A DNA stretch of 64,000 nucleotides from Ornithinibacillus gellani (GTDB taxonomy: Bacteria > Bacillota > Bacilli > Bacillales > Amphibacillaceae): contig NZ_QTSZ01000037.1 of NCBI RefSeq assembly GCF_003730295.1, forward strand, positions 310,001 to 374,000, in the 5' to 3' direction. Each line of letters starts with the position of its first letter. Position 1 is the stretch's first letter. Under the pieces are notes generated by a model, which was given only the letters and a program-made list of their open reading frames with translations, did not search any database and was not told where the DNA came from. This document shows, in pieces, positions 35,571 through 46,803 of the stretch. A program made the position numbers and the translations under genes.

Positions 35571-37352
35571 CTACTGGATAGATTTATCTTTTTTTGTTGC
35601 TAATTGAATGGACAATTCATCAAGCTGTTTCGTATCAACAGTACTTGGTGCTTCTGTCATTAGATCTGTAGCGGAAGCCGTCTTAGGGAATAAAATAGTA
35701 TCTCTTAAATTATTTCTTCCCGCCAGCAGCATGACAATACGATCCAATCCAAGTGCAATCCCACCATGTGGCGGTGCACCATATTCTAATGCATCTAATA
35801 AGAAGCCGAATTGTTCTCTTGCCTGTTCTTTAGTAAAACCAAGTACTTGAAACATTTGATCCTGCAATTCTTTTTTATGAATTCGTAAGGAGCCGCCACC
35901 AAGTTCATAACCATTTAGAACCAAGTCATATGCATTAGCACGTACATTTGCGGGATCCTGTAATAATTGATCCGTATCTTCCTCAAATGGCATTGTAAAT
36001 GGATGATGCGCTGCAAAATATCGCTCTTCTTCCTCGTTATATTCCAATAGCGGCCAATCTGTAACCCAGAGGAAATTGAATTCACTCGTATCAATTAGTT
36101 CAAGTTCCTTACCTAGCTTTAACCGTAATGCACCTAAGCTATCATAAATGACAGAAGTTTTGTCCGCCGCAAACAAAAGTAAATCTCCATTCTCTACATT
36201 TGCTTCATCCATAAGCCCTTGTTTCTCGTCTTCTGATAGAAATTTGGCAATGGGACCTTTTAATTCGGATTCTTCATATTTAAGCCATGCTAACCCTTTG
36301 GCTCCATATACTTTTACAAATTCAGTTAATTTGTCTAAATCTTTTCTAGAATAATTTGCAGCTTGTCCTTTTACATTTAACAAGCACACCTTGCCACCTT
36401 CTTCAATTGCACCTTTGAACACTTTAAATTCAGCGTCTTTTAAAATGCTTGTTACATGAATTAACTCCAAATCAAAACGGGTATCTGGTTTATCCGAACC
36501 GTAGCGAGACATCGCTTCATCATATTTCATTCTAGGGAAAGGACGTGGTAGCTCAATCGATTTTACTTCCTTCATCACATGGTACATCATGCGCTCAGCC
36601 ATTTCCATAATTTCTTCACTGGACATGAAAGATGTTTCAATATCAATTTGGGTAAACTCAGGCTGTCTGTCTGCTCTTAAGTCTTCATCTCGAAAGCAGC
36701 GTGCAATTTGATAATATTTTTCAAACCCAGCCATCATAATTAATTGTTTAAATAGCTGAGGCGATTGTGGCAAAGCATAAAATTCCCCTGGATGCACTCG
36801 ACTTGGTACTAAGTAATCCCTTGCACCTTCCGGGGTACTCTTTGTCAATATTGGCGTCTCCATCTCCAAATAACCATCCGCATTTAAAAAGTTACGAACA
36901 GCTTGCGTAATTTGATGACGTAAACGGAATGTTTCCTGTAATGGCGTGCGACGTAAATCCATATAGCGATATTTCAGACGTAAATCCTCTGACACATCTG
37001 TTTCATCTTGTAATGGAAACGGAGGATTTTTGGCCTTGTTTAAAATCACTACATTTGATGCAAGTACTTCAATCGTTCCAGTTTTCATTGCTTTGTTTAT
37101 GGTACCTGCTTCACGATTCACTACCTTGCCCTTCACTTCAATCACATATTCACTACGGATAGTTTCAGCTATTGCAAGTGCTTCTGCGGAATGGTCGGGA
37201 TTAAAAACCACTTGAACAATACCTGATCTATCACGTAGATCGATAAAGATCAGACCACCCAAATCACGACGCTTCTGTACCCATCCCTTTAATAACACCT
37301 CTTGATCAATATGAGATTCCTGGATTGTACCCGATAGTATTCGTTCACTCAT
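35571..37352 (-). CDS. aspS: Aspartyl-tRNA synthetase
   Basis: This 593-residue class IIb synthetase has an N-terminal OB-fold anticodon-binding domain (about 1-105), motif 2 in [16 protein letters not shown], the bacterial GAD insertion (about 280-420) and motif 3 [15 protein letters not shown]. It charges tRNA-Asp. It overlaps the end of hisS by 8 bases, so it is co-transcribed and governed by the T-box upstream of hisS. Confidence 0.98.
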   Translation of the reverse strand: MSERILSGTIQESHIDQEVLLKGWVQKRRDLGGLIFIDLRDRSGIVQVVFNPDHSAEALAIAETIRSEYVIEVKGKVVNREAGTINKAMKTGTIEVLASNVVILNKAKNPPFPLQDETDVSEDLRLKYRYMDLRRTPLQETFRLRHQITQAVRNFLNADGYLEMETPILTKSTPEGARDYLVPSRVHPGEFYALPQSPQLFKQLIMMAGFEKYYQIARCFRDEDLRADRQPEFTQIDIETSFMSSEEIMEMAERMMYHVMKEVKSIELPRPFPRMKYDEAMSRYGSDKPDTRFDLELIHVTSILKDAEFKVFKGAIEEGGKVCLLNVKGQAANYSRKDLDKLTEFVKVYGAKGLAWLKYEESELKGPIAKFLSEDEKQGLMDEANVENGDLLLFAADKTSVIYDSLGALRLKLGKELELIDTSEFNFLWVTDWPLLEYNEEEERYFAAHHPFTMPFEEDTDQLLQDPANVRANAYDLVLNGYELGGGSLRIHKKELQDQMFQVLGFTKEQAREQFGFLLDALEYGAPPHGGIALGLDRIVMLLAGRNNLRDTILFPKTASATDLMTEAPSTVDTKQLDELSIQLATKKDKSIQ

Positions 37353-38634
37353 CTGCCTTACCCCCTTGAAGTTTCTCCTGCATGGTTTCTGCTATTTCAT
37401 CCCAGTTGATTGCTTCCTGCTCGCCGGTTTCCATTGTGCGAACAAGAACGGTTCCCTGCTCTATTTCATCTTCACCAAGTATCAATACATATTTTGCTTG
37501 TAACCGATCCGCATTTTTAAATTGACCTTTCATTTTTTTACCTTGATAATCTTTATCAATTTGAATACCTTTACTTCGAAGTTCCCGCACAAGAGAAAAT
37601 GCTTTTTGCTCTGCTTGTTCTCCCATGGCAACCATATAACAATCCAATTGCTTATCCGTGCTTAGTTGTATTTTTTCCGCATCCAAAGCCATCATTAACC
37701 GCTCTAGACCCATTCCAAATCCAATTCCTGGTGTGTTTGGGCCACCTAGCTCCTCAATGAGGCCATTATAACGCCCACCACCTGCCAACGTTGTAATCGC
37801 ACCAAAACCGTCTGATTCACTCATAATTTCAAAAGCTGTGTGGTTATAATAATCTAATCCACGTACCAAATTGGGATCAACAACATATGGAATATCTATT
37901 ACATTCAAGTAATGCTTCACTTGTTCAAAATATTGTTTGGAAGCATCGTTCAAATAGTCTAGAATCGATGGCGCAGCAGCCATTGCAGGATGGGTCCGAT
38001 CTGTTTTACAATCCAGTATCCGGAGTGGATTTTGCGTTAACCTTTGCTGACAATCCTTACATAATTCATTTGCCACCGGAGTAAAATGTGCAACCAATGC
38101 ATCACGGTAATTTTGACGACTTTCCTGATCACCTAACGAGTTTATTACTAACTTCAAAGATTTTAAGCCTAATTCTTGATAGGTAGTCATTGCTAAATCA
38201 ATTACTTCTGCATCCACCGCTGGATCTTCGCTACCAAGCACTTCCACACCAAATTGATTCAACTGTCTCATCCGTCCAGCCTGCGGACGTTCATAACGAA
38301 ACATTTGCATAAAATAGTATAGCTTTTTAGGTTGATTTGGATCACCATATAATTTATTTTGAACAAAAGCACGTGCCACTGCAGCAGTACCTTCCGGCCG
38401 TAATGTTAGACTTCTTCCTCCACGGTCTTCAAAGGTGTACATTTCTTTTTGGACGATATCCGTTGAATCACCAACACTTCTTTGAAATAGTTCCGTGTGC
38501 TCAAATAATGGTGTTCGAATTTCCTCATAATGGTATCTTCTACAAATATCCTTTATTTTCTGTTCTGCAAACTGCCATTTTGCTGATTCAGCTGGCAATA
38601 AATCTGCCGTACCTCTCGGAGCATTAATCTTCAT
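37345..38634 (-). CDS. hisS: Histidyl-tRNA synthetase
   Basis: This protein of about 429 residues is a class IIa synthetase: [13 protein letters not shown] start, motif 1/2 ([25 protein letters not shown]), the histidine-specific [14 protein letters not shown], motif 3 ([11 protein letters not shown]) and a C-terminal anticodon-binding domain. ATG at 38634 has AGGAGGG 8 bases before it; the in-frame ATG at 38640 is too close to that site. First gene of the hisS-aspS operon. Confidence 0.98.
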   Translation of the reverse strand: MKINAPRGTADLLPAESAKWQFAEQKIKDICRRYHYEEIRTPLFEHTELFQRSVGDSTDIVQKEMYTFEDRGGRSLTLRPEGTAAVARAFVQNKLYGDPNQPKKLYYFMQMFRYERPQAGRMRQLNQFGVEVLGSEDPAVDAEVIDLAMTTYQELGLKSLKLVINSLGDQESRQNYRDALVAHFTPVANELCKDCQQRLTQNPLRILDCKTDRTHPAMAAAPSILDYLNDASKQYFEQVKHYLNVIDIPYVVDPNLVRGLDYYNHTAFEIMSESDGFGAITTLAGGGRYNGLIEELGGPNTPGIGFGMGLERLMMALDAEKIQLSTDKQLDCYMVAMGEQAEQKAFSLVRELRSKGIQIDKDYQGKKMKGQFKNADRLQAKYVLILGEDEIEQGTVLVRTMETGEQEAINWDEIAETMQEKLQGGKADE

Positions 38635-38739
38635 TCCCATTCCCTCCTGCTTCTATATAAATCATTTAGGTAATGATTTTTACATTTCCTAATTGCTGTT
38701 GGGTTATGCGTACCGTTCGAATCAATAGCAAAAAGTATA

Positions 38740-39022
38740 CAAAAAACTCCCGTCCCATATAAAAATAAGGGACGAGAGTTAACCCGCGATGCCACCCTAG
38801 TTGATGTAAAAAACATCCGCTCTTCACAGTTAACGCCTGCAAGACGTCCAAGTCTACCGCTGTTTATCATTTTAAACAACCTTCGAAATGGAACCTCGGG
38901 AGTGTCTTTCATTGGATTCACCGTAAAAATGTTTTCAGCCTGTGACATTTTTTCTCTTTCCGGTTTATACCAATTACTTGTTCCTTCAATGGTAATCAAT
39001 CATTATACATTTCATTTGAATG
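38740..39022 (-). promoter_or_regulatory. T-box riboswitch of hisS-aspS with overlapping GAC/CAC specifier
   Basis: The minus strand reads AGGGTGGCATCGCGG (T-box, 38784-38798), then a terminator (ACTC.CGTCCC paired with GGGACG.GAGT, T-run at 38740-38745). Stem I can be folded: GGAAC pairs with GTTCC at the base, ATTGG with CCAAT, ACCG with CGGT, and AAAAATGT with ACATTTTT at the tip. Between GGAAC/GTTCC and ATTGG/CCAAT is an internal loop whose 3' side reads GAAAGACACTCCC. It holds GAC (Asp) and CAC (His) overlapping by one base at 38902-38906, matching the two synthetase genes downstream. Confidence 0.9.
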
Positions 39023-39028
39023 ATTATT

Positions 39029-39057
39029 ATCTTAATGAAAGGCAACCCCATTGTCAA
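39029..39057 (-). promoter_or_regulatory. Sigma-A promoter of hisS-aspS
   Basis: TTGACA (39052-39057) and TAAGAT (39029-39034) with a 17-base spacer on the minus strand, directly upstream of the T-box leader. The -35 overlaps the stop codon region of the small gene upstream. Confidence 0.82.
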
Positions 39058-39227
39058 GTTTTGAACGTTTTTTTCTTCCATATTGGTACATCTATCACCG
39101 AAATTCCGAATTCATCGGAAATAACATGTTGTTCTCCTAGTTTTTGTTTCTCTATAAATTGTCCTTCCTGGTTGCCAAATAATAATTGATGCTGCTTACT
39201 ACATGAATGTTTAATATGTTCACGCAT
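39054..39227 (-). CDS. Small hypothetical protein (possible YrzK)
   Basis: This 57-residue protein starts with MREHIKHSC and is polar, with two short Gln/Lys-rich segments and a basic C-terminus; it has no membrane segment or known motif. Evidence that it is real: GGAGG lies exactly 8 bases before the ATG at 39227, and the frame stops right at the hisS promoter. B. subtilis has a small gene (yrzK) near hisS, so this may be its counterpart, but I cannot confirm similarity. Confidence 0.6.
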   Translation of the reverse strand: MREHIKHSCSKQHQLLFGNQEGQFIEKQKLGEQHVISDEFGISVIDVPIWKKKTFKT

Positions 39228-39363
39228 AACAATTGCCTCCAATAATAAACCATTTTATGAAAATATTTATTAGAATTATTTTTGCCTAATTGCCTGGATT
39301 TTATTAATATAGAGGAAGAAACATTTTGAGACGTTGAAATGGTGAATAGGAAGGTTGATTTTA

Positions 39364-40446
39364 TTGCAAAGTTTAAAGAAATGGATCCAAGTAATCATGT
39401 TTACTGGCATAGTAATAAGCGGAAGCCAATTAGCATATGCCGCATCTGTAACAGTACAACATGATAATTTGAATGTACGCACTGGGCCAGGAACTAATTA
39501 TGAACAGATTCAAAAAGTACATACGAATGAAACTTTTTCTATTATACAAGAGCAGGAAGAATGGGTTGAAATTGAGCTTTCAAATGGAACAGGCTGGGTA
39601 TCAAAAGAATATGTCACCATCTCAGAAGAAGATACAGAAGAAGCTGATGCAACGGAAGATGTTGAAGCCGAGACCGTTCAAACCAATCCGTCTACAGAAA
39701 CAAATACCATTAAGATTTATTATGATCATTCACAAATCAGAAAAGGACCGGGAACAACCTATCCCATCACAGATTTCGCGGATAAAGGCACTTCATTTGA
39801 AGTAATCTCAGCTGATGACGAATGGTATGAAATTAAAAATAATCAAATACAGGGTTTTATCCACAAAGGCTTAGTGGACGTGCCACAATCTAAACGAAGC
39901 AGTGGAATCAAGCATAAGACCATCGTCATTGATGCAGGTCATGGTGGTAGAGACGTAGGGTCAATCAGTGCATCCGGTGAATACGAAAAAGACTTTACAT
40001 ACCGTACTGCACAGCTTTTATCACATGAATTAAAGGCACTTGGCGCAAACCCAATCTTCACAAGAAATGAAGATGAATTTATCTCATTAGCCAGTCGTGC
40101 AACTCTATCTAACTTCTTGGACACCGATGCATTTATCAGTATTCATTACAATAGTGTCCCGGAGCTGCCAAATGTAGAAGGAATGGAAACTTTCTACTAC
40201 CATGATCAAAGTAAGGAATTAGCGACCTTGATTCAAAAAGAGATGATGAAAGAAACAGAGTCTAGAGATCGTGGAATTACATATGGAGATTATCAAGTAT
40301 TAAGACAAAATTTAAAACCAGCTGTACTACTAGAATTGGGCTTTTTGTCCAATCCGGAAATGGAACAGCTTCTGCTAACAGATGCATACCAGAAAAAGAT
40401 GGTAACTGGTATGATAAATGGTTTATTATATTACTTTAACCAATAA
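39364..40446 (+). CDS. yrvJ: Secreted N-acetylmuramoyl-L-alanine amidase with two SH3b domains
   Basis: A signal peptide (hydrophobic core then AYA before cleavage) leads into two bacterial SH3 domains (LNVRTGPGTNYEQI near 35-95, and SQIRKGPGTTYPI near 120-175) joined by an acidic Glu/Thr-rich linker. The Amidase_3 domain (about 185-360) has zinc ligands in VIDAGHGGRD, the following Glu, and SIHYNS, and a catalytic Glu in LELGFLSN. It cleaves the peptide from muramic acid in cell wall turnover. TTG at 39364 fits the AGGAAGG site (9 bases); TTG at 39355 is too close. B. subtilis yrvJ lies at the same place. Confidence 0.92.
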   Translation: MQSLKKWIQVIMFTGIVISGSQLAYAASVTVQHDNLNVRTGPGTNYEQIQKVHTNETFSIIQEQEEWVEIELSNGTGWVSKEYVTISEEDTEEADATEDVEAETVQTNPSTETNTIKIYYDHSQIRKGPGTTYPITDFADKGTSFEVISADDEWYEIKNNQIQGFIHKGLVDVPQSKRSSGIKHKTIVIDAGHGGRDVGSISASGEYEKDFTYRTAQLLSHELKALGANPIFTRNEDEFISLASRATLSNFLDTDAFISIHYNSVPELPNVEGMETFYYHDQSKELATLIQKEMMKETESRDRGITYGDYQVLRQNLKPAVLLELGFLSNPEMEQLLLTDAYQKKMVTGMINGLLYYFNQ

Positions 40447-40464
40447 GTTATGTAAAAAATACAG

Positions 40465-40505
40465 AAAAAGGTTACCTTGTACGAATCATACAGGGTAACC
40501 TTTTT
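40465..40505. terminator. Bidirectional terminator between amidase and dtd
   Basis: AAAAAGGTTACC and GGTAACCTTTTT form a stem with T-runs in both directions. It lies between the converging amidase and dtd genes. Confidence 0.85.
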
Positions 40506-40509
40506 GTAT

Positions 40510-40956
40510 TTATTTGTCTTTACTGTCGATGATAATAGTTACAGGCCCTTCATTTGTTAATTGTACATCCATCATCGCACCGAATTCACCTGTTTCTACC
40601 CGAATTCCTTCTTGTGTCAGGATGCCATTGAATTGCTCATATAATTCATTCGCCATCCCAGGAGATGCCGCTTGAACAAAACTAGGTCGTCTCCCCTTTC
40701 TCGTATCAGCAAACAAAGTAAACTGTGAAATCGAAAGAATAGCACCACCCATATCCTTTAAGGATAAGTTCATCTTGCCTGCTTCATCCTCAAATACACG
40801 TAAGTGAATAATTTTATTTGCTAAATAACGGGCATCCTCCACTGTATCTTCATGGGTTACTCCCAACAAGACAACAAATCCCGTATCAATTTGTCCTACT
40901 ATTTTATTATCTACGGTCACTTTTGCATTGCTAGCACGTTGAATAACTGCTTTCAT
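40510..40956 (-). CDS. dtd: D-aminoacyl-tRNA deacylase
   Basis: This protein of about 148 residues has the two Dtd signature motifs that form the active site across the dimer: [10 protein letters not shown] and NEGPVTIII. It frees tRNAs mischarged with D-amino acids. ATG at 40956 begins MKAVIQRAS, the usual Dtd start, with GAGGAG upstream. Longer in-frame starts overlap the relA gene and add residues foreign to the family. Downstream partner of relA, as in most bacilli. Confidence 0.96.
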   Translation of the reverse strand: MKAVIQRASNAKVTVDNKIVGQIDTGFVVLLGVTHEDTVEDARYLANKIIHLRVFEDEAGKMNLSLKDMGGAILSISQFTLFADTRKGRRPSFVQAASPGMANELYEQFNGILTQEGIRVETGEFGAMMDVQLTNEGPVTIIIDSKDK

Positions 40957-40984
40957 ACTATAAAAACTCCTCACATCATAGCCT

Positions 40985-43186
40985 TTATTGAATTGTTCGA
41001 GTGACGGTATAAATGTCTTTAATTTGTTTAATTCGTTCGACAATTTTACGTAAATGCTCTGTATTATGAATGAGAATTGTGATTTGAATAACGGCCATTT
41101 TATTACGATCCGATCTGCCGTTCACATGGGTAATATTCGTTTTTGTTTCATTCACAGCTTGTAATACTTCATTCAGCAAGCCGCGACGATCATAGCCGGA
41201 TATTTCCAAATCCACATGGTACTGTCTCTGGTCAATTTGGTGATTTTCCCAATATACCTTTAAATATCGTTCCTTTGCTTCATCTGTTTGTACATTTGGG
41301 CAATCAGCTCGGTGTACGGAAACACCCCTACCCTTCGTGATATAGCCAACGATTTGATCACCAGGAACCGGGTTGCAACATTTAGAGAGGCGGACAAGTA
41401 AATTATCTACACCTTCTACACGCACACCTAAATCACGCTTATGTGATGCTTTTTCAGGCGCATCATATTTTACTTCCTCTAACGTCTTCGCAAGTTCTTG
41501 TTCCTTCTGCATCGTTTTACGCACTTGCTCTGTTAGTCTTGTCGCGATTAACGCAGCAGTAATCCCTTGATATCCAACGGCAGCATACATATCATCTTCA
41601 TTCATGAAATTAAACCGCTCATATACCCGTTTTAGATTGTCAGCTGTTTGAACTGTTTTTGGTTCAATTCCCAATGCACGAATTTCTTTATCTACTGCAT
41701 CTTTTCCTTTAGAGATATTCTCTTCACGACGCTGTTTTTTAAAAAATTGTCTAATTTTATTCTTTGCTTGTGACGTTTGCGTTATTTTTAACCAGTCTTG
41801 TGATGGACCATAAGAGTGTTTAGAGGTCATGACCTCAATAATATCCCCATTTTTTAACGGATAATCAAGTGGCTCCATCTTCCCATTCACTTTCGCACCA
41901 ACCGTTTGATTTCCGATTTCTGTATGAATTCGATAAGCAAAGTCCAACGGCACAGAACCAGATGGCAACTCAATGACATCACCCTTTGGGGTGAAAACAT
42001 ATACCATATCAGAAAATAAATCTACTTTTAACGATTCCATAAATTCTTCTGCATCATTCGTTTCATTTTGCCATTCTAATATCTCACGGAACCAAGTTAA
42101 CTTTTCCTCGAATGATTTATTTCCTTTAGCTACCTGTTTTCCTTCCTTATATGCCCAATGTGCTGCGATCCCGTATTCTGCTATTTCATGCATTTCCTTT
42201 GTACGAATTTGAACCTCTAATGGATCGCCTTTTGGACCAATTACAGTAGTGTGTAACGATTGGTATAAATTAGGCTTCGGCATCGCGATATAGTCTTTAA
42301 AACGACCAGGCATAGGTTTCCAACAGGTATGGATAATACCTAAAACTGCATAGCAATCTTTTATACTATCTACAATAATTCGAACAGCTAATAAATCATA
42401 AATTTCATTAAACTGTTTATTTTGTTTTACCATTTTCTTGTAAATACTATACAAATGCTTTGGTCGACCGGACATATCTGCGTCGATATGCACTTCCTTC
42501 AGCTGCACCTTTACTTCATTCATCACTTCTTGTATATAGGATTCCCGTTCCTCACGCTTTTGCTTCATCAATTGGACAATACGGTAATATTGCTGTGGAT
42601 TTAAATAGCGTAACGCTGTATCCTCCAGCTCCCACTTTATCGTGGAAATCCCAAGTCGATGTGCCAGCGGGGCAAATATCTCCAATGTCTCATTCGAGAT
42701 TCTGCGTTGTTTTTCTGGAGGAAGATGCTTGAGGGTACGCATATTATGCAATCGATCAGCAAGCTTGATTAAGATAACCCGAATATCCTTTGCCATTGCG
42801 ACAAACATTTTTCGATGGTTTTCCGCTTGTTGTGCTTGCTTTGATTTATATTTTATTTTACCGAGCTTTGTCACCCCATCTACAACCATAGCAACTTCTT
42901 TATTAAAAACTTCTTCAAGTTCCTCTATCGTTACATCAGTGTCCTCCACAACATCATGTAGGAATCCACCTGAAATTGTGACAGGATCCATTTTTAAATC
43001 TACTAAAATACCAGCCACCTGTACAGGGTGAATGATATATGCTTCTCCAGATTTTCGGTACTGGTCGATATGTGCTCGTTCAGCAAATTCATATGCACGT
43101 CGAATAAAAGCAATATCATCTTCTACAAGATACTGGCTCGCTTTTTCAAATATCATTTCGACTGTTACCACATCATTTTTGGCCAT
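40985..43186 (-). CDS. relA: Bifunctional (p)ppGpp synthetase/hydrolase RelA (Rel)
   Basis: This 733-residue protein has the full long-RSH plan: an N-terminal HD hydrolase ([18 protein letters not shown]; residues of about 30-200), synthetase (about 230-350, [13 protein letters not shown]), TGS domain ([15 protein letters not shown]), a zinc-finger-like Cys region (KCCNPVPGD) and a C-terminal ACT domain. It makes and breaks the stringent alarmone. AAAGGTG precedes the ATG. A good sigma-A promoter lies about 210 bases upstream. Confidence 0.98.
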   Translation of the reverse strand: MAKNDVVTVEMIFEKASQYLVEDDIAFIRRAYEFAERAHIDQYRKSGEAYIIHPVQVAGILVDLKMDPVTISGGFLHDVVEDTDVTIEELEEVFNKEVAMVVDGVTKLGKIKYKSKQAQQAENHRKMFVAMAKDIRVILIKLADRLHNMRTLKHLPPEKQRRISNETLEIFAPLAHRLGISTIKWELEDTALRYLNPQQYYRIVQLMKQKREERESYIQEVMNEVKVQLKEVHIDADMSGRPKHLYSIYKKMVKQNKQFNEIYDLLAVRIIVDSIKDCYAVLGIIHTCWKPMPGRFKDYIAMPKPNLYQSLHTTVIGPKGDPLEVQIRTKEMHEIAEYGIAAHWAYKEGKQVAKGNKSFEEKLTWFREILEWQNETNDAEEFMESLKVDLFSDMVYVFTPKGDVIELPSGSVPLDFAYRIHTEIGNQTVGAKVNGKMEPLDYPLKNGDIIEVMTSKHSYGPSQDWLKITQTSQAKNKIRQFFKKQRREENISKGKDAVDKEIRALGIEPKTVQTADNLKRVYERFNFMNEDDMYAAVGYQGITAALIATRLTEQVRKTMQKEQELAKTLEEVKYDAPEKASHKRDLGVRVEGVDNLLVRLSKCCNPVPGDQIVGYITKGRGVSVHRADCPNVQTDEAKERYLKVYWENHQIDQRQYHVDLEISGYDRRGLLNEVLQAVNETKTNITHVNGRSDRNKMAVIQITILIHNTEHLRKIVERIKQIKDIYTVTRTIQ

Positions 43187-43398
43187 TTAATCACCTTTAT
43201 TCGTATTCATAGAAGTTGTTTGAGCTATGCTGCCCTTCAGTAAATTACACACATTATTTAAAACATTATTGCTTACAAATAATCATACTTTGTGCTTCAT
43301 TAAACCATAAAAAGCTATCCATTTGCAAGAACGTAAAGATCACTGTATATATGATTATCATACAAGTTACTACTCTATATGTGCACATGATGCTTCAT
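43187..43398 (-). other. Long leader of relA
   Basis: About 210 bases of AT-rich sequence separate the relA promoter from its start codon. I see no strong hairpin, T-box or coding frame with a ribosome site in it. Confidence 0.4.
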
Positions 43399-43404
43399 TA
43401 TGAT

Positions 43405-43433
43405 TGTATATTCCATTTTACCCTATTTGTCAA
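43405..43433 (-). promoter_or_regulatory. Sigma-A promoter of relA
   Basis: TTGACA (43428-43433), 17-base spacer, TATACA (43405-43410) on the minus strand. The -35 follows immediately on the T-tract of the apt terminator. Confidence 0.85.
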
Positions 43434-43436
43434 GAA

Positions 43437-43472
43437 AGGCCTGATTGAAGCACGAAACTCTCCATCAGACCT
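43437..43472 (-). terminator. Terminator after apt
   Basis: AGGTCTGAT and ATCAGGCCT pair (one G-U), followed on the minus strand by TTTCTTG. It lies 14 bases after the apt stop and abuts the relA promoter. Confidence 0.65.
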
Positions 43473-43485
43473 ATCTAACAGGCAA

Positions 43486-43998
43486 TTAGTATTTCATCAA
43501 GGATAGAACGTCATAGCCCTCTAATTTATCCATACCATTTAAATAAGATAATTCAATTAAGAAGGCACAGCCTACAACCACACCGCCTAATTCTTCAACG
43601 AGCTTAATCGTTGCCTCAATGGTACCACCAGTGGCTAGCAAATCATCTGTGATTAAAACACGTTGCCCCGGCTTTATTGCATCTTTATGAATCGTTAATA
43701 CATTTTGACCATATTCAAGACCATAATCTACTTTAATAACTTCTCGTGGAAGCTTCCCTTCTTTACGAACAGGGATGAAGCCGACTTCTAAAGCATAGGA
43801 AACAGGGCATCCAATGATAAACCCTCTCGCTTCCGGACCTACAACAATATCAATTTCTTTTTCCTTGGCAAAGTCAACAATTTCATCTACAGCTGCTTTA
43901 AATGCTTTCCCATTATCCATTAATGGTGTAATATCTTTAAATTCAATACCTTCTTTTGGCCAATTGTGAACGATTTTAATATATTGTTTAAAATCCAT
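43486..43998 (-). CDS. apt: Adenine phosphoribosyltransferase
   Basis: This 170-residue type I PRTase has PEARGFIIG and the PRPP-binding loop [13 protein letters not shown], plus the base-binding N-terminus ([14 protein letters not shown]). It salvages adenine to AMP. The ATG overlaps the recJ stop by a few bases, with AAGGAGG upstream. Confidence 0.97.
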   Translation of the reverse strand: MDFKQYIKIVHNWPKEGIEFKDITPLMDNGKAFKAAVDEIVDFAKEKEIDIVVGPEARGFIIGCPVSYALEVGFIPVRKEGKLPREVIKVDYGLEYGQNVLTIHKDAIKPGQRVLITDDLLATGGTIEATIKLVEELGGVVVGCAFLIELSYLNGMDKLEGYDVLSLMKY

Positions 43999-46306
43999 GG
44001 ATTACTTCCTCCTTAGGTGATTCTAAATATGACATTTGTTTTTCAAGCAATTGATGCAGTTCATCAAACGTAGAGTAATATAAAATCTTTTCAAGCTCTT
44101 CTTTCTGTTTTCGGCGCTGATACACAGCTGAAGTTGTCAAATCTTTCTTTTCAGAGGTTGGCTGAATTTGAATGAAGTTATTATTTACCTGAATAAACCC
44201 TAAATCTTGAAAAACATCTACCATAAATTGAATATTATCCAAAGACCATTTACCTGAGCGGGAAATAGCCGGTAATTCCTTTTCCATATGCAATTTCTGT
44301 TGTTTATAAATCCATGCATACAGTTGCTTAAAATCAGTACGATTCGGAAAAGATTGTAAATAAGCACTCTGTTCAATCATAAAACAAATATGTATCTGAC
44401 TAGGCTGTACCTTATGTAATAGCACCTCTAAATCAGATAATTGCTTTGGTAATATATTTAACACAAGTATATCTGCTCGACTTGCCTCTTCTGAAGTATA
44501 ATCGGCTAAATACATTGCATTTGGATAGGAACCATTGCGCTCTGTTTCACCAATAACAACCATTTTATCCTTTTTCGTACAATAGATTGGTTCCAATTTT
44601 CTCTTGCCTCGCTGGTCAAATAATTGCCAGCTATCTACTTTTATGTCTTTCAATAATATTTGTGGCTTCTTATTGCCATTCCATTCATTTATGCCCAACT
44701 CACCAACTACCGATACTTTAGCACGTGGACTAATTGCATAGAATAGTTCACCCATACCAAAACCAATCGCCTCTACGGCATGACTATCTTCACGGAATTG
44801 GAGTTTCACATGCTTTTTCATGTTTCCCAGCTGTCTTATTTCAGCTGGTACATGCTCCAAAAGAAATAATGGTTTAGGATTTCCCCTGCCAAATGGAGCA
44901 AGCTGTTCCACTTCTTGAATAAACGCTTCATTCACTTCTGATAATTGAATGCGTCCACTTATTTCAGTTTCTTGCTTAAATTGCTCTGGGGTAAGTTGTG
45001 CATGAATCTGTTCATCCAACCGCTGTTCAATTTCCCTCAGATTTTCGACAGAAATTGTCATACCAGCAGCCTGAGAATGACCACCAAACGCATCAAATAG
45101 ATCTCGAATTTGCATACAATTTTCGAATAAATCAAAAGCGGGGATACTTCTTGCCGACCCCTTGGCATGTGTCCCATCCTCATTGATAGATAAAACGATT
45201 GCTGGTCGCTCGAATTTTGTAACGAGACGGGAGGCAACAATACCTAGTACCCCTTGATTCCATCCCTCTTTTGCTACGATGATGACTCCTGGCATTTCAC
45301 GTTTATTGACGACAAGTTGTTCAGCCTCTTTAAAAATATCGGCAACAATTTTTTGTCTTTCTTGATTCAATGATTGAACCTCTTCCGCAAATTCGGTAGC
45401 TTCAATCAAATCATCAGTTAATAATAATTGGACAGCTAAATCGGCATCCTGTAATCTTCCTACAGCATTTAACCTAGGTCCAATTAAAAAGCCGACATCC
45501 TCTTCTGTCACCTGTCCTTGTACATGACATTGTTTAAGTAAAGCTTTTATTCCCTTATTATCTGTACGCGATAATTGCTGTAAACCATAATAAGCGAGTA
45601 TACGATTTTCACCTACAAGCGGAACCAAGTCCGCGATGGTGCCTATCGCTACTAGATCCAATAAATGCTTTGGAAAATATCCCAGTAAATACTGTGCCAG
45701 CTTAAATGCAACGCCAACACCTGCTAACTCCTTAAAAGGATATGTATCCGCACATTTTGGGTGGATAATAGCAAAAGCATCTGGCATATCTTCTTGCACT
45801 TCGTGGTGATCGGTTATGATTAAGTCCACACCTATTGCCTTGGCAACACTCGCTTCCCAAATAGCAGAAATTCCAGTATCAACGGTAATGATGACGGTGT
45901 ATCCTTCTTCAGCAGCCTGTCGTATGGCATTTTCATTGAGACCATATCCCTCTGTAAACCGGTTTGGGATATAGAAATGACAATGGGCACCAAGTTCTTG
46001 TAATGTTTTATACATGACGGTAGTAGAAGTTACGCCATCCGCATCATAATCCCCGAATATGAGTATCTTTTCTTGTTGATCTATTGCAGTCTGGATTCGT
46101 ACTTTTACTTTATCGATTGTAGAAAGTAAGGACGGATCATGTAATCCTTGTAAATCGGGCTTCATAAACTGTTGCACATCATCGGGATGCTCAATGCCCC
46201 TTTGTGCTAACAGTTTTCTTATCATTGGAGAAAGCTTCAATGCCGTTTCCGATGATAATGTTTGATCCGACGGTATATATTTCCATATTGTCTTACTAGC
46301 TAACAT
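43988..46306 (-). CDS. recJ: Single-stranded-DNA exonuclease RecJ
   Basis: This protein of about 772 residues is a DHH-family exonuclease: [14 protein letters not shown] (motif I), DTGIS, DHHEV (the DHH motif), then the DHHA1 domain with [12 protein letters not shown] and [11 protein letters not shown], and the extra C-terminal domain found in Bacillus RecJ. It degrades single-stranded DNA 5' to 3' in recombination and repair. ATG at 46306 follows AGGGGTG; an earlier in-frame ATG at 46336 has no good site. Confidence 0.97.
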   Translation of the reverse strand: MLASKTIWKYIPSDQTLSSETALKLSPMIRKLLAQRGIEHPDDVQQFMKPDLQGLHDPSLLSTIDKVKVRIQTAIDQQEKILIFGDYDADGVTSTTVMYKTLQELGAHCHFYIPNRFTEGYGLNENAIRQAAEEGYTVIITVDTGISAIWEASVAKAIGVDLIITDHHEVQEDMPDAFAIIHPKCADTYPFKELAGVGVAFKLAQYLLGYFPKHLLDLVAIGTIADLVPLVGENRILAYYGLQQLSRTDNKGIKALLKQCHVQGQVTEEDVGFLIGPRLNAVGRLQDADLAVQLLLTDDLIEATEFAEEVQSLNQERQKIVADIFKEAEQLVVNKREMPGVIIVAKEGWNQGVLGIVASRLVTKFERPAIVLSINEDGTHAKGSARSIPAFDLFENCMQIRDLFDAFGGHSQAAGMTISVENLREIEQRLDEQIHAQLTPEQFKQETEISGRIQLSEVNEAFIQEVEQLAPFGRGNPKPLFLLEHVPAEIRQLGNMKKHVKLQFREDSHAVEAIGFGMGELFYAISPRAKVSVVGELGINEWNGNKKPQILLKDIKVDSWQLFDQRGKRKLEPIYCTKKDKMVVIGETERNGSYPNAMYLADYTSEEASRADILVLNILPKQLSDLEVLLHKVQPSQIHICFMIEQSAYLQSFPNRTDFKQLYAWIYKQQKLHMEKELPAISRSGKWSLDNIQFMVDVFQDLGFIQVNNNFIQIQPTSEKKDLTTSAVYQRRKQKEELEKILYYSTFDELHQLLEKQMSYLESPKEEVIHGF

Positions 46307-46378
46307 GAATTCACCCCTAACCCATTTATTATACACATATTTGTCTCAGGGGAGCAATTAGAATTGACCTCAAGTCAC

Positions 46379-46708
46379 CTATCGTTTTGACTTGGCATCT
46401 GCTTCGTTTCCATCAGTTTTGGAAGGTTTAGGTATTTTTACCCCATGCTTTTGCATGACATGGTGCAATTGTTCAATTTCATTCCGAAGCTTTTTTGAAT
46501 CTTTTTCGAGACGGTAGATTTTAATTATACTGACCGCAGCAGCAATTATTCCGCCCATCAGTACCGAAAATAAAATAACGAGAATTAAAGGTGATTCAAC
46601 TTTCCAAAATAAATAATTTACTTCAACCATCGATACATTGGTAACGGCAAACACTGCAATAATTATCGTAACTATGATAGCAGTAATAACATAGGTTTGT
46701 CCCTTCAT
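46379..46708 (-). CDS. yrvD: LapA-family (DUF1049) membrane protein YrvD
   Basis: This protein of about 109 residues has two membrane segments (ITAIIVTIIIAVFAV and PLILVILFSVLMGGII) and a C-terminal cytosolic coiled coil, the LapA/DUF1049 layout. Function in Firmicutes is unknown; in E. coli LapA works in LPS control, which cannot apply here. ATG at 46708 has GGGAGAG before it. Confidence 0.88.
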   Translation of the reverse strand: MKGQTYVITAIIVTIIIAVFAVTNVSMVEVNYLFWKVESPLILVILFSVLMGGIIAAAVSIIKIYRLEKDSKKLRNEIEQLHHVMQKHGVKIPKPSKTDGNEADAKSKR

Positions 46709-46760
46709 GAATCTCTCTCCCATCTTCGTTGAATCCTATTGTTAAATTTGCGATGAAGCA

Positions 46761-46795
46761 ACAATAACCCTTGCACAAAGTGCATGGGTTATTGT
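46761..46795 (-). terminator. Hairpin after secDF
   Basis: ACAATAACCC pairs with GGGTTATTGT, and inner TGCAC with GTGCA. It lies 9 bases past the secDF stop; the following T-tract is short, so termination strength is uncertain. Confidence 0.6.
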
Positions 46796-46803
46796 GCAAT
46801 TCA

